From an uncultured bacterium (GTDB lineage: Bacteria; Desulfobacterota; Desulfovibrionia; Desulfovibrionales; Desulfovibrionaceae): a stretch of 49,721 nucleotides of DNA. Below the pieces are notes generated by a model. The model saw only the letters and a program-made list of their open reading frames with translations, was not told the origin of the DNA and made no database searches. A program made the translations under genes and the position numbers. Position 1 is the stretch's first letter. Every line of letters starts with the position of its first letter. Shown here one piece after another: positions 39,867 through 48,737 of the stretch. The DNA lies in assembly GCA_905214305.1 (NCBI GenBank), contig CAJMLK010000019.1, positions 1 through 49,721 on the forward strand, in the 5' to 3' direction.

Positions 39867-41519
39867 TTACAGGCTTTGCCACAGGGTCAGGCATTCCACA
39901 TGCGGTGTGTGCGGGAACAGGTCCACCGCAGCCATTTCCACCAGCCGGTAGGCCCCACGAAGCCGGGCCGCGTCACGCGCAAGCGTGGCCGGATTGCACG
40001 ATACATATAATATGGTGTGGGCATTGAGCCGCAAAAGCGCGTTAAGGGCGCGTGGGGCAAGGCCCGCGCGCGGCGGGTCAACTAGCACCGCGTCCCATGT
40101 TTCCGTGGGATGCCAGTAGTTTTCGTGCGTGGGGGCAAGCTTGTCCAGCCGCTGGGCCGCGTCGCCGGCCACATAGGAACACTGGGTGAAGCCCAGGGCG
40201 GCCGCGTTGGCCTGCGCAAGAGTGACGGCTCGCGCGTCCTGTTCCAGTCCGAGCAGGCGACTGCAATGGTCAGCCATGAGCAGGCCCGGCGCACCCACGC
40301 CACAGTAAAGATCGAGCAGGGCGGGGGATTCCTGTGTGACATGCCGCTTGAGCATGTCGGTTGCGGTGGCTGCCAGCACCTGCGCCGCCGCGGTATTGAC
40401 CTGAAAGAACGATGCGGCGTCGAGAGCGAAGCGGCGTCCGCCAAGGGGTTGCCAAAGTCGTGCCGCAGCGGGATTGTGCGCGCCTGTTCTGTCAAGGCAT
40501 GTTACGCGCTTCTGGCCCTGGGCCAGCGCGTCTTCGCTGGCGCGTTCCTCGTGGATAAAACCGGCAAGGGCAGGAAAGGATTGCAGCAGCGTCTGGCCCA
40601 TGAGCCGTACGGCGTCCTGTTCTTCGGGGCTGCCGGGGCTGGTGATGCACAGCGCCCACCAGCCGGGAGTGCGCTGGTCGGCCGCAAGGCCCCGCCGTAA
40701 TACCAGAAAACGCCAGAAACCGTCGGCCTGAGCTGCTTCGGCTGCCATGCCCGCTGCGGCAATGCTGTTTGCGGGCGCGCGGCGGGCCGGTCGTGCGGCG
40801 CGCCTGCCTTTGCCGTCAGCCTTGCCGTGGCGCGGGGCGTCAGTCTGGGGAGATTGTCTGTAGCGGGCCTGATCGCGGGGCGTATGGGCCGGCAGGCCGC
40901 TTTGCGCCGCCAGATCGGCGGTCATGCGCACAATGGCGCGCGCAACCTCGGGCAGCTGGGCGCATTGGGGCACAGCCACTACGCCGCGCCCGTTCCGGCG
41001 GCGCAGGCCCAGAATCAGGGGGTCGTCCTGCGCGCTGCCGCCAGCAAAGGCCAGCTCCATCTTGTTGCGGTACTGTTCACGTGCGGGAGAAGGCAGCACC
41101 GTGGTGAACAGGCTTTCCACAAGTCCTGTTTCCAGCCCGCCGATGCGGGTCATGGCGTCAAGGGCGATGCGCCGCTTCCACTGCAATTGCATGTCGTATG
41201 GCATGGTCTGCAGCGGGCATCCGCCGCAGTCGCCGTGGTGAATACAGACGGGAGGCACGGAGCGCGGAGCTTCCTGCAGGATTTCCACCGCCTCGGCTTC
41301 ACAGAAACTGGATTTGCGGCGGGTGATGCGCGCACGCACGGTTTGGCCGGGCAGGCCGCCTGTCACAAAAATAACCGTGCCACGGTTGCGGGCGCGCCCG
41401 GAGGTTCGACCTCCCGCCGAGGCGGGGGCGGATGTAAATAACGTGTCGCCGTGGGCGCGGGCCAGCCCGCGCCCGTCATGGGTCAGGCTTTCTATATGAA
41501 GGGTAATGGTATCGTTCAT
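39867..41519 (-). CDS. 23S rRNA/tRNA uracil-C5 methyltransferase (TrmA/RlmD family)
   Basis: 550 residues. An N-terminal TRAM domain (ESLTHDGRGLARAHGDTLFT) is followed by an iron-sulfur motif (CIHHGDCGGCPLQ). The SAM domain has FFQVNTAAAQVL, LLDLYCGVGAPGLLMAD, AVLVDPPRAGL and the catalytic Cys in ILYVSCNPATLARD, all intact. The target uridine (tRNA U54 or 23S U747/U1939) is not determined. An insertion of basic, Ala-Arg-rich low-complexity sequence lies at about 205-255. The longer frame to 42050 overlaps rplU and is rejected; ATG at 41519 fits the family start. Confidence 0.9.
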   Translation of the reverse strand: MNDTITLHIESLTHDGRGLARAHGDTLFTSAPASAGGRTSGRARNRGTVIFVTGGLPGQTVRARITRRKSSFCEAEAVEILQEAPRSVPPVCIHHGDCGGCPLQTMPYDMQLQWKRRIALDAMTRIGGLETGLVESLFTTVLPSPAREQYRNKMELAFAGGSAQDDPLILGLRRRNGRGVVAVPQCAQLPEVARAIVRMTADLAAQSGLPAHTPRDQARYRQSPQTDAPRHGKADGKGRRAARPARRAPANSIAAAGMAAEAAQADGFWRFLVLRRGLAADQRTPGWWALCITSPGSPEEQDAVRLMGQTLLQSFPALAGFIHEERASEDALAQGQKRVTCLDRTGAHNPAAARLWQPLGGRRFALDAASFFQVNTAAAQVLAATATDMLKRHVTQESPALLDLYCGVGAPGLLMADHCSRLLGLEQDARAVTLAQANAAALGFTQCSYVAGDAAQRLDKLAPTHENYWHPTETWDAVLVDPPRAGLAPRALNALLRLNAHTILYVSCNPATLARDAARLRGAYRLVEMAAVDLFPHTPHVECLTLWQSL

Positions 41520-41729
41520 CGCCCCAAAACATAGCAGCGCAAGGGCAGTATGCCAAGGAAAACTATCAGGAAAAACTATGGATTTGGTTGTAAAAGCGGC
41601 AAGAATGCATGCGCAAGAGGTTTTTTCGCTTGTATCGCCGCTGGCCTTGGGGTAAAAGCGCCGTGCGGCTGCATGCCGCCGCCCCGAGGCGGCGGCGGCG
41701 CGTCCTTGCCGAAAAAATGCGGAAGGCGC

Positions 41730-41759
41730 TTGACATTTGCCGTGCAATAGGGCAAATAT
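41730..41759 (+). promoter_or_regulatory. Promoter of rplU with an internal inverted repeat
   Basis: TTGACA (41730-41735) and AAATAT (41754-41759) with 18-bp spacing (17 to CAAATA). Between them TTTGCC (41736-41741) and GGCAAA (41751-41756) are inverted, so a regulator could bind across the spacer. Confidence 0.6.
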
Positions 41760-41786
41760 GCCTTTCTCTTTTTGGAGGTTGATATC

Positions 41787-42095
41787 ATGTACGCGATTAT
41801 CGAAGCCGGCGGAAAACAGTACCGCGTTGAAGAAGGTTCCAAGATCGTTGTGGATAAGCTCGCGGCTCAGGCCGGAAGCGAAATTTCTCTGGACAAGGTG
41901 CTGATGGTCGGCGGCGCAGAATGCAAAGTCGGCGCTCCCTATCTTGCCGGAGCCGCTGTTACGGCGGAAGTGGTGGATCACGGGCGTGGCGCCAAGATCA
42001 AGGTATTCAAGCGCTGGCGCCGCAATGACTCGCGCAAGATGCGCGGTCATCGTCAGGACTTTACCACCATTCGCGTCAAGAGCATCAACGGCTAG
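41787..42095 (+). CDS. rplU: 50S ribosomal protein L21
   Basis: 102 residues, binds 23S rRNA domain V with L20. MYAIIEAGGKQYRVEEG at the N-terminus and KIKVFKRWRRNDSRKMRGHRQ near the C-terminus are diagnostic. The start has TTGGAGGTTGATATC in front. It begins the rplU-rpmA-obgE-proB gene order, here with a 759-bp repeat-rich gap after rpmA. Confidence 0.98.
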   Translation: MYAIIEAGGKQYRVEEGSKIVVDKLAAQAGSEISLDKVLMVGGAECKVGAPYLAGAAVTAEVVDHGRGAKIKVFKRWRRNDSRKMRGHRQDFTTIRVKSING

Positions 42096-42239
42096 AACCT
42101 TTTATGGGTTCTGGCGGGCGTGAGGGCGAACGCCCGATGTCCGGACACGCGGGTTCCTTGCGGAGCCGGTTTGTCCGGTTGAGCGAAAAATTTACTCGCC
42201 CAGGCTGAGCTTCAGGTTCAGCGCACCAGGGAGGCTATT

Positions 42240-42509
42240 ATGGCTCAAAAGAAAGCAGGCGGCTCTTCGCGTAACGGCCGCGACAGTGTAGGCCAGAGGC
42301 GCGGCGTTAAACGTTTCGGCGGTCAGCGTGTTCTTGCCGGCAATATTCTGGTGCGCCAGTTGGGCACCACCGTGCACCCCGGCGTCAACGTCGGCATGGG
42401 CAGGGACTTCACCCTGTTCGCCACGATTGATGGCGTTGTGCGCTTTGAAAAGTATATCCGCAAGCGTCGCGTGCTTACGCGCGTGCATGTGGAGGCGGCC
42501 GCCAGCTAG
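42240..42509 (+). CDS. rpmA: 50S ribosomal protein L27
   Basis: 89 residues. The N-terminus MAQKKAGGSSRNGRDS reaches the peptidyl-transferase centre and lacks the cleaved leader found in Firmicutes. RGVKRFGGQRVLAGNILVRQ and the VNVGMGRDFTLFA region are standard. GGGAGGCTATT precedes ATG; 144 bp after rplU. Confidence 0.98.
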   Translation: MAQKKAGGSSRNGRDSVGQRRGVKRFGGQRVLAGNILVRQLGTTVHPGVNVGMGRDFTLFATIDGVVRFEKYIRKRRVLTRVHVEAAAS

Positions 42510-42579
42510 CGCGGCCGCGTGGAATCTGTTTATAAGGGAAGGGGCCGCAAGGCTTCTTCCCTTTCGGTGTTTGCGCGTC

Positions 42580-42715
42580 AGGGCAAGTTCACCTTGAAAT
42601 TGCTCTGCTTCGCGAAGGCGGCAACCACCACCAAGTGGAGTGGATTCTGGCGAAAAACACGTTTTCGCCAGAATGATGCGTTGCAACAGGGCGTGCTTCA
42701 AAAGCAAAAAGCTCC
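42580..42715 (-). repeat. Divergent core A intergenic repeat
   Basis: Begins with a 27-bp palindrome (AGGGCAAGTTCA / TGAAATTGCTCT, 42580-42606), then on the minus strand GAATCCACTCCACTTGGTGG corresponds to the core A word GAATCCACGCCACGTTGTGG. GGAGCT closes the other end. It contains TTCTGGCGAAAA/TTTTCGCCAGAA, a perfect 12-bp stem. Confidence 0.6.
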
Positions 42716-43030
42716 AGAGCAACTTCACTTTGAAAATGCTCTGGCGGCTGCGTGAGCAGTCGCCCGCCGCAAAGATGCAAGCGCAGCTTCAGCCGTTACG
42801 ACAAAGGAAGCTACGGATGCTTCAGAAACCGTAACGCAGGAAACTACGCTTGCAGGCGGCATGTGTGACGGTCGGCCTGTTTCCACACAATGGCTGTCGC
42901 CATTGGTAAGGCTTGCAGGCCCGCCAACGGCTGCCGCCAAGACAGCAGAGCTGTTTGCTTGTGCGGTCAAGCATCGAAGCGGGCGTGGCCTAAGCTTTGA
43001 GAATGTACATTCTTAAAGTTAATCTGCTCT
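42716..43030 (-). repeat. Core B-long intergenic repeat, 315 bp
   Basis: Reverse copy of the 34112-34425 element: AGAGCAACTTCACTTTGAAA at the left and CTTTGAGAATGTACATTCT...TGCTCT at the right. It directly follows the divergent core A copy. The minus-strand frame from TTG at 42970 is open for 81 codons and matches the frame in the other long copy. Confidence 0.82.
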
Positions 43031-43268
43031 AAAAGGCATGAACCGGCATGTCGAGTCAGTCGGTCCATGCCGGGCTGTTGCGCAAGGTTGCTTCTGTCCC
43101 GCATGTGCGAAAGGGTCCACCTTGCCGTGAGCGGCAAGGCACGGTGCGGGGCTGCCGAAAATTTCCGGACCACTGTCGCGCGGGGCGGGTCTTTGCCCCG
43201 ACCATCGTGCAGACAGAGCAAAAACAGCGTGAGAAACAAGCCCGAAAGCATCGGGCAGGGGATATTGC

Positions 43269-44369
43269 ATGAAATTTGTGGATGAAGCCAGAATTCAGGT
43301 GCGCGCCGGTAAAGGCGGACATGGCTGCCTGTCGTTCCGGCGTGAAAAATTTGTGCCTCGCGGCGGCCCGGACGGCGGCAACGGGGGCGATGGCGGTTCT
43401 GTGTACCTCAAGGCAGACAATCGTCTGCTTTCGCTGTACGACTTTCGGCTCAAGCGCCTGTACGAAGCGCAGAACGGCCGCCCCGGTGAGGGCAGCCAGT
43501 GCGATGGCCGCAAGGGCGAGAATCTCGTTCTGAATCTGCCCGTGGGAACGCTGGTATACGCCGAAGGCCCGGAAGGCGAAGTGCTGGTGGCCGACCTGAG
43601 CGAACCGGACACGGAAGTGCTGGTGGCGAGCGGCGGCCGTGGCGGCAAGGGAAATGAGCATTTCAAGTCTTCTACCATGCGCGCGCCGCGTTTTTCGCAG
43701 CCCGGCGAACCCGGTGAAGAGTTCAATCTGCGGCTTGAGCTGAAAATTCTTGCGGATGCCGGTCTTATCGGCCTGCCCAACGCGGGAAAATCCACTTTTA
43801 TCTCGCAGGTTTCTGCCGCGCGTCCCAAGATTGCGGCCTATCCCTTCACCACGCTCACTCCCAATCTGGGCGTGATGATTGACGAGGTCGACCCGGACAA
43901 GCGCATGGTCATTGCCGACATTCCGGGGCTTATTGAAGGCGCGCACGAGGGCCTTGGCCTTGGCCTGCGTTTTCTCAAGCATGTGGAGCGCACGCGCTTT
44001 CTCGTACATATTCTCAGCATTGAGGATGTGGGTGATGAAGACCCCTGGGCTGGTTTCACTCTGGTCAACGAGGAGTTGCGCCGTTTCGACGAAGAACTGG
44101 GTGAGCGCAGACAGCTTGAGGTGGTGAACAAGATCGACCTCGTCAGCCCCGAAAGGCTGGAAGCCCTGCAAGCGCGGGCCAAGGCTGACGGCCGTGAGAT
44201 TTACTTCATTTCTGCCCGTGATGGCCTGGGGCTGGAGCCGCTTGTGAAGGAGCTTTGGCAGGTGTGTGACAGCACCGCGCGCAATGAGCCCATTGTGCGT
44301 CTGGAAGGCCCCACTGAAGTGGAAGAAGAGGAATTTCCCGAAATTGAAGTTATCTATACCCGCGAATAA
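43269..44369 (+). CDS. obgE: GTPase ObgE/CgtA
   Basis: 366 residues; an essential GTPase for late 50S assembly and stress control. The Obg fold (KFVDEARIQVRAGKGGHGCLSFRREKFVPRGGPDGGNGGDGGS) is glycine-rich, then the G domain: G1 GLPNAGKSTF, G2/switch FTTLTPNLG, G3 DIPGLIEGAHEG, G4 NKID, G5 SARDG. The C-terminus is a short acidic tail (VEEEEFPEIEVI). GGGGATATTGC precedes ATG. proB follows after 17 bp. Confidence 0.97.
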   Translation: MKFVDEARIQVRAGKGGHGCLSFRREKFVPRGGPDGGNGGDGGSVYLKADNRLLSLYDFRLKRLYEAQNGRPGEGSQCDGRKGENLVLNLPVGTLVYAEGPEGEVLVADLSEPDTEVLVASGGRGGKGNEHFKSSTMRAPRFSQPGEPGEEFNLRLELKILADAGLIGLPNAGKSTFISQVSAARPKIAAYPFTTLTPNLGVMIDEVDPDKRMVIADIPGLIEGAHEGLGLGLRFLKHVERTRFLVHILSIEDVGDEDPWAGFTLVNEELRRFDEELGERRQLEVVNKIDLVSPERLEALQARAKADGREIYFISARDGLGLEPLVKELWQVCDSTARNEPIVRLEGPTEVEEEEFPEIEVIYTRE

Positions 44370-44386
44370 CGGGTTGTGGAGCGGAC

Positions 44387-45697
44387 ATGAACAGGCAGCG
44401 CCCCCTTGGCACGGCGTCCGAAGCCGAAGAGCCGGAGCAGTGCGGCAAGGGTCATTCTGAAGAAGAGCGGACTGAAACCTGGCAGCAGGAGCGCGCGCGC
44501 GTTCTCGCCCAGGCTCGTGTGATTGTGGTCAAGGTGGGCAGCGCCGTGCTGACGGACGCCAGCGGCTTGAGCAATCCCGTGCTTGCGGGGCTTGCCGCGC
44601 AGCTTGCCGCCCTGCGTGATCTGCCCGTGGTCAATGATCCGGCTGGCCAGCCCCCGCAGGGGGCGCGCCGTCTGGTGCTGGTTTCTTCGGGAGCGGTGGC
44701 GGCGGGGCGTGCTGCTCTGGCCGGTCGGGGCCGTGTGGTGGAAACGGCTGGTCTGGCTGCGCGTCAGGCTGCGGCTGCTGTGGGGCAGGGGCAGCTCATG
44801 CAGGCATGGGACAAGGTTTTTCTGGCCCACGGCATGTCTACGGCACAGGTGCTGCTGACTCGTGACGACCTTCGCGCGCGCCAGCGCTTTCTTAATGCCC
44901 GCAATACCTTTGCCGAGCTGCTGCACTGGGATGTGCTGCCGATCGTTAATGAAAACGACACGGTATCCATCAGCGAACTGAAGTTTGGCGATAACGACTG
45001 TCTGGCGAGCCTGCTTGTCAACCTGGTGGAAGCCGATCTTTACATCAACCTGACGTCTTCGTCGGGCGTGCTGGCGGCTGATCCGCAAAAGTACCCCGAT
45101 GCTCCTGTCATGGAGCATATTGATGATGTGGCAACACTTGATCTGGGGCGGCTTTGCGGTGGCAAAACGCTGGTTGGCACAGGCGGCATGTATTCCAAGC
45201 TGCTGGCCGCGCGCCGCGCCGCACAGCTGGGCGTGCCCACACTGATTCTGCCCGGCCGCGAGCCGTGGGTTATCAGCCGGGCTTTTGCCGCTGCCGGAGT
45301 ATGCCCCGCGCCTGAGGGGCATGAGCCGTTCACGCGCGGAACCTGGGTGAGATCCGGTCGGCAGGCCATCACGCGGCGCAAGTTCTGGCTGGCCTATCAG
45401 TCCGACCCTGCGGGCAGCGTGCATGTGGACGACGGCGCTGCCAAAGCTTTGCTGCACAAGGGCAGCAGCCTGCTGCCCGGCGGCGTGTGCGCGGTGGAAG
45501 GAGCTTTTCAGCGCGGGGGCCTTGTGCGCGTGCTGCACAACGGAGAGAGCATCGGCGTGGGACTTTCCAACTACAGCGCGCCGGAACTCAAGAAAATCAT
45601 GGGTCTGAAACGCCACGAGGTGGCGGCCATTCTTGGCGACGCCCATTACCCGGAAGTCATCCACAGGGATAATCTGCTGCTGGACGCGGCTGTCTGA
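44387..45697 (+). CDS. proB: Glutamate 5-kinase
   Basis: 436 residues; first enzyme of proline synthesis. The kinase domain has VIVVKVGSAVLTD, VLVSSGAVAAGR, VNENDTVS and FGDNDCLASLLVN, then GTGGMYSKLLAARRA. A C-terminal PUA domain (residues about 345-436, SVHVDDGAAKALLHKGSSLLPGGV) is the usual longer form. About 45 extra N-terminal residues of charged sequence precede the kinase core. GTGGAGCGGAC precedes the ATG, 17 bp after obgE, as in many Desulfovibrio. Confidence 0.96.
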   Translation: MNRQRPLGTASEAEEPEQCGKGHSEEERTETWQQERARVLAQARVIVVKVGSAVLTDASGLSNPVLAGLAAQLAALRDLPVVNDPAGQPPQGARRLVLVSSGAVAAGRAALAGRGRVVETAGLAARQAAAAVGQGQLMQAWDKVFLAHGMSTAQVLLTRDDLRARQRFLNARNTFAELLHWDVLPIVNENDTVSISELKFGDNDCLASLLVNLVEADLYINLTSSSGVLAADPQKYPDAPVMEHIDDVATLDLGRLCGGKTLVGTGGMYSKLLAARRAAQLGVPTLILPGREPWVISRAFAAAGVCPAPEGHEPFTRGTWVRSGRQAITRRKFWLAYQSDPAGSVHVDDGAAKALLHKGSSLLPGGVCAVEGAFQRGGLVRVLHNGESIGVGLSNYSAPELKKIMGLKRHEVAAILGDAHYPEVIHRDNLLLDAAV

Positions 45698-45873
45698 TTT
45701 TTGCCGGAGCGTGTCTGACTTGCGACGTGGTATAAATGCAAGGGGTCGGCACGAGTGACTGTGCCAGACTGAAGCTGAATGCCCGCAAGGGCCGGATGAA
45801 AACGTCTGGCCGGGAACAGATCACCGGGGCATCAGCGCCGCGAGTATCAGGGCTGGAGCGACGCAATATTTAT

Positions 45874-45911
45874 CAGAGCACAAAGGTCCCGAAAGGGGCC
45901 TTTGTGCTCTG
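45874..45911. terminator. Hairpin between proB and sfsA
   Basis: CAGAGCACAAAGG...CCC pairs with GGG...CCTTTGTGCTCTG around GAAA: 17 base pairs including a G-T. It lies between the convergent genes and has no long T-run. The arms again contain AGAGCA/TGCTCT. Confidence 0.6.
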
Positions 45912-45918
45912 CGCTTTG

Positions 45919-46836
45919 TCAATCGTGCTGCAAGGGTGGCCGCAGGGGAATGAGCGGGCCGAGGTCAATGCCCGTTACGTCCACAAGGGCGCGGTAGGGA
46001 TAGACTTCTACCCCGCAGGCCAGCGCGTCATAGAAAAGCCGTGCGTATTCGGGGTCGATAAAATCAGCGGGGGCAAAGCAGTGGCCGTCCGGGCGCTGCA
46101 CAAGGTAAAGCATGGCGGCCCGTTCGCCCTGAGTCACGATGTCCATAAGCTCGCGCAGGTGCTTTTGCCCGCGTTCGCTGGCTGCATCGGGAAAGCAGGC
46201 GGCGTCGTCTTCCATCATGGTGACATTTTTGCACTCCACCCACAGGGGCGGCAGGCCGGGGCCAGTCAGGAAGCCATCCAGACGGCTCTGCCCGCGTTTG
46301 GCTTCGCGGACAAGGCTGGTGTAGCCCCTGGCAAAGTCGAGTCGTCCGGCATGAAAAGCGGCCTCAAGCATGCGGTTGGGGATGCTGGTGTTTACCCCCA
46401 CCCAAAAGCCGGGCGCGTCACACAGGGTTGTGCCCCCGGGCGCGGAAGGCATTGCCGTCCGGGGCAGCCAGACACACTCCTGCGTGTATTTGAGCTTGCG
46501 GGCGGGGTTGGTGGCCGGGGAGGCAAGAACGGGACTGCCCGGCCGTGTGAGGCCCAGCATGCTGCCGGAGTTGTTGCTGTGTACCCACAGCTCTTCGCCG
46601 TTCAGGCGCAGTTCCACGCTGAAGCGCTTGCGCCGCTGCACAAAACTGCCGATCACACAGCCTTGCGGCATGGGTAGCAGGGGCGCGTGTGCCGTCGCAG
46701 GAGGCGTGTGCGCGGGCATGACTGCGTCTGCCGGGGGCGCCCCTTGATCCCCTTGCGCATGGCGCGTCTGGTCGCAGGCGAGTAGCCGGGAGTTGTTCGA
46801 TTTCTGGGCCGCTGCGCCTTTCTGCCTTGTACGCAT
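45919..46836 (-). CDS. sfsA: SfsA-family protein
   Basis: 305 residues. The SfsA core starts at about residue 56 (GCVIGSFVQRRKRFSVELRL) and includes HSNNSGSMLGL, GVNTSIPNRMLEAAF, SRLDGFLTG, WVECKNVTM, FPDAASERGQKHLRELMDI and CFAPADFIDPEYARLFYDAL, all family signatures. SfsA is described as a DNA-binding/nuclease-like regulator of sugar use. The first ~50 residues are extra low-complexity sequence (QGAPPADAVMPAHTPPATAHAPL); the true start may be ATG at 46719 or 46671. Convergent with proB. Confidence 0.88.
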   Translation of the reverse strand: MRTRQKGAAAQKSNNSRLLACDQTRHAQGDQGAPPADAVMPAHTPPATAHAPLLPMPQGCVIGSFVQRRKRFSVELRLNGEELWVHSNNSGSMLGLTRPGSPVLASPATNPARKLKYTQECVWLPRTAMPSAPGGTTLCDAPGFWVGVNTSIPNRMLEAAFHAGRLDFARGYTSLVREAKRGQSRLDGFLTGPGLPPLWVECKNVTMMEDDAACFPDAASERGQKHLRELMDIVTQGERAAMLYLVQRPDGHCFAPADFIDPEYARLFYDALACGVEVYPYRALVDVTGIDLGPLIPLRPPLQHD

Positions 46837-46924
46837 TTACACCCCGTGGCGAAGCTGATAAAATTGACGGCTGTAATCTCGCCGTGTACGCCGCATTGCG
46901 TCCCCTTTCGTGAAGGAGCCTCTC

Positions 46925-48118
46925 ATGCAGATTTCAGATCGTTTGAGCAGCATCAAACCCTCTCTGACCCTCAGTGTCAACAGCCGCGCGCTGGAGCTCA
47001 AGGCTCAGGGCGTTGCCGTAACCAGCCTGGCCGTGGGTGAACCGGATTTTCCCACGCCAAGGCACGTCTGTGAGGCCGCCAAGGCCGCCATTGACGAAAA
47101 TTTCTGCCGCTATACTGCCGTGCCCGGCATTCCGGAGCTGCGCAAGGCCGCCGGCGCGTACTTTGACCGCGCCTACGGGGTTCCCGTGCCGATGGAATCC
47201 ATTGTCATCGGGGCCGGGGGCAAACACTGCCTTTACAATTTTTTGCAGGCCACGGTTAATCCGGGCGACGAGGTTCTTATTCCCGCGCCCTACTGGCTGA
47301 GCTACCCCGATATGGTCATGCTGGCCGGTGGCGTGCCGGTTACGGTACATGCCGGGCCGGAGCAGGGTTTTAAGGTGACGCCCGCCATGCTGGACGCCGC
47401 AACGACTGCCAGAACCCGCCTGCTTATTCTCAATTCGCCCAGCAATCCCACGGGGGCGGTGTATACCGAGGCGGAATTCACGGCCATTATGGACTGGGCC
47501 ATAGCACGCGGCATTTTTGTGCTGTCTGATGAAATCTATGACCAGCTTGTTTTCGCTCCTGCAAAAATGACCAGCGCTATCGGCTGGTTTGCCCGGTATC
47601 CCGAACAGGTGGCCGTGCTGAACGGACTTTCAAAGAGCTATGCCATGACGGGCTGGCGCGTGGGCTTTCTTGCCGCGCACCCGACGCTGATAAAGAAAAT
47701 ATCGTCCATGCAGGGGCACAGCACATCCAGCATCTGCTCCATCGCGCAAAAGGCGGCTCTGGCTGCCCTGACCGGCCCCACGGACTGTATCGAGGTCATG
47801 CGGCAGGCTTTTGTGCGCCGTCGCGACCTGGGCATGAAGATCATAGGTTCCTGGCCCTGGGCCGTGTGCCCCAAGCCTGACGGGGCGTTCTATCTTTTTG
47901 TGGATGTGCACAAGTGCTATGGTGGCTCGGTGAACAATTCCACGGAGCTGTGCACTCGCCTGCTGGACAAGGCTCATGTGGCCCTTGTGCCCGGCGCGGC
48001 CTTTGGTGATGATAACTGCATCCGCCTTTCCTACGCAGTGGCTGATGACGTGCTGACGCACGCCTTGGAAAGCGCCGGGGCCGAGATGGCCCGTCTGGCC
48101 GAGGAGGCGGGGAACTAG
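46925..48118 (+). CDS. Class I aspartate aminotransferase-type enzyme
   Basis: 397 residues of the PLP fold-type I family (AspC/aromatic subgroup Igamma). SLAVGEPDFPTPRHV and CRYTAVPGIPELRKAA (substrate arm), NSPSNPTGAVYTEAEF, DEIYDQLVF, the PLP lysine in LNGLSKSYAMTGWRVGF and the C-terminal Arg in NCIRLSYAV are present. It probably makes aspartate or a related amino acid. GTGAAGGAGCCTCTC supports the ATG at 46925. It is divergent from sfsA. The tRNA gene lies 240 bp downstream. Confidence 0.95.
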   Translation: MQISDRLSSIKPSLTLSVNSRALELKAQGVAVTSLAVGEPDFPTPRHVCEAAKAAIDENFCRYTAVPGIPELRKAAGAYFDRAYGVPVPMESIVIGAGGKHCLYNFLQATVNPGDEVLIPAPYWLSYPDMVMLAGGVPVTVHAGPEQGFKVTPAMLDAATTARTRLLILNSPSNPTGAVYTEAEFTAIMDWAIARGIFVLSDEIYDQLVFAPAKMTSAIGWFARYPEQVAVLNGLSKSYAMTGWRVGFLAAHPTLIKKISSMQGHSTSSICSIAQKAALAALTGPTDCIEVMRQAFVRRRDLGMKIIGSWPWAVCPKPDGAFYLFVDVHKCYGGSVNNSTELCTRLLDKAHVALVPGAAFGDDNCIRLSYAVADDVLTHALESAGAEMARLAEEAGN

Positions 48119-48316
48119 GGCGGCTCAGTTTGCCGCGGGTTCAGTTTGCGCCGTTTGTTCCGCCGGGGGCGTCAGGTTTTTCAGGAGCGTTGCCGCCAAA
48201 ACACACAAGGCAGCATCGCAAGACAGCTCTGGTCGCGAACAACAGCTTTGGCTGACGCCCGGCGAACGGCTTCAGACGCGGATTTGAAAGAATTATAATT
48301 TTTTTGCAAGAAGTTG

Positions 48317-48345
48317 TTGACAAATAGGCGTATTTTAGTCATTGT
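48317..48345 (+). promoter_or_regulatory. Possible promoter of the tRNA gene
   Basis: TTGACA (48317-48322) then 17 bp to CATTGT (48340-48345). The -10 is weak; the -35 is exact and the start would lie just before the tRNA. Confidence 0.45.
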
Positions 48346-48357
48346 GCATTTCGCCGT

Positions 48358-48433
<76 letters not shown>

Positions 48434-48737
48434 GATTTCTTAAAAACCCCCGATCATCACAAAGATGGTCGGGGGTTTCTTGCATTATACAAGGTAAATA
48501 TCTAGTATTTGCGTCATGCCAAGAATAAGTCGTGATATTCAAGGCGCTCTTAAAATGTCTTGACGTGAAGCTTTTAAGAGCTTGGGAAATCCGCCCAGTG
48601 GGATGCGCCCGTAAAGCCTTGAGATAAGTTTGATGACTCTAGCCTCGTAAGCAGATGCTTTCGAGCAACTAGAATATTAGAGCAAAACTCTGACGCGGCG
48701 TGATCGACAATTAAGGTTAATACGCTCTGGAGGACCC
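48434..48737. other. Intergenic region between tRNA-Ala and the interrupted gene
   Basis: Holds the tRNA terminator, then AT-richer sequence with a 10-bp hairpin (GCTCTTAAAA 48546-48555 with TTTTAAGAGC 48572-48581). I see no gene. A shift in composition begins here. Confidence 0.5.
48444..48477 (+). terminator. Terminator of tRNA-Ala
   Basis: AAACCCCCGA...CATC pairs with GATG...TCGGGGGTTT around ACAAA, ending in TTTCTTG. Ten bases after the CCA. Confidence 0.85.

Noticed and set aside
41520..42050. N-terminal extension of the uracil methyltransferase
   Set aside because: It would overlap rplU entirely on the opposite strand and precede a normal TRAM-domain start at 41519.
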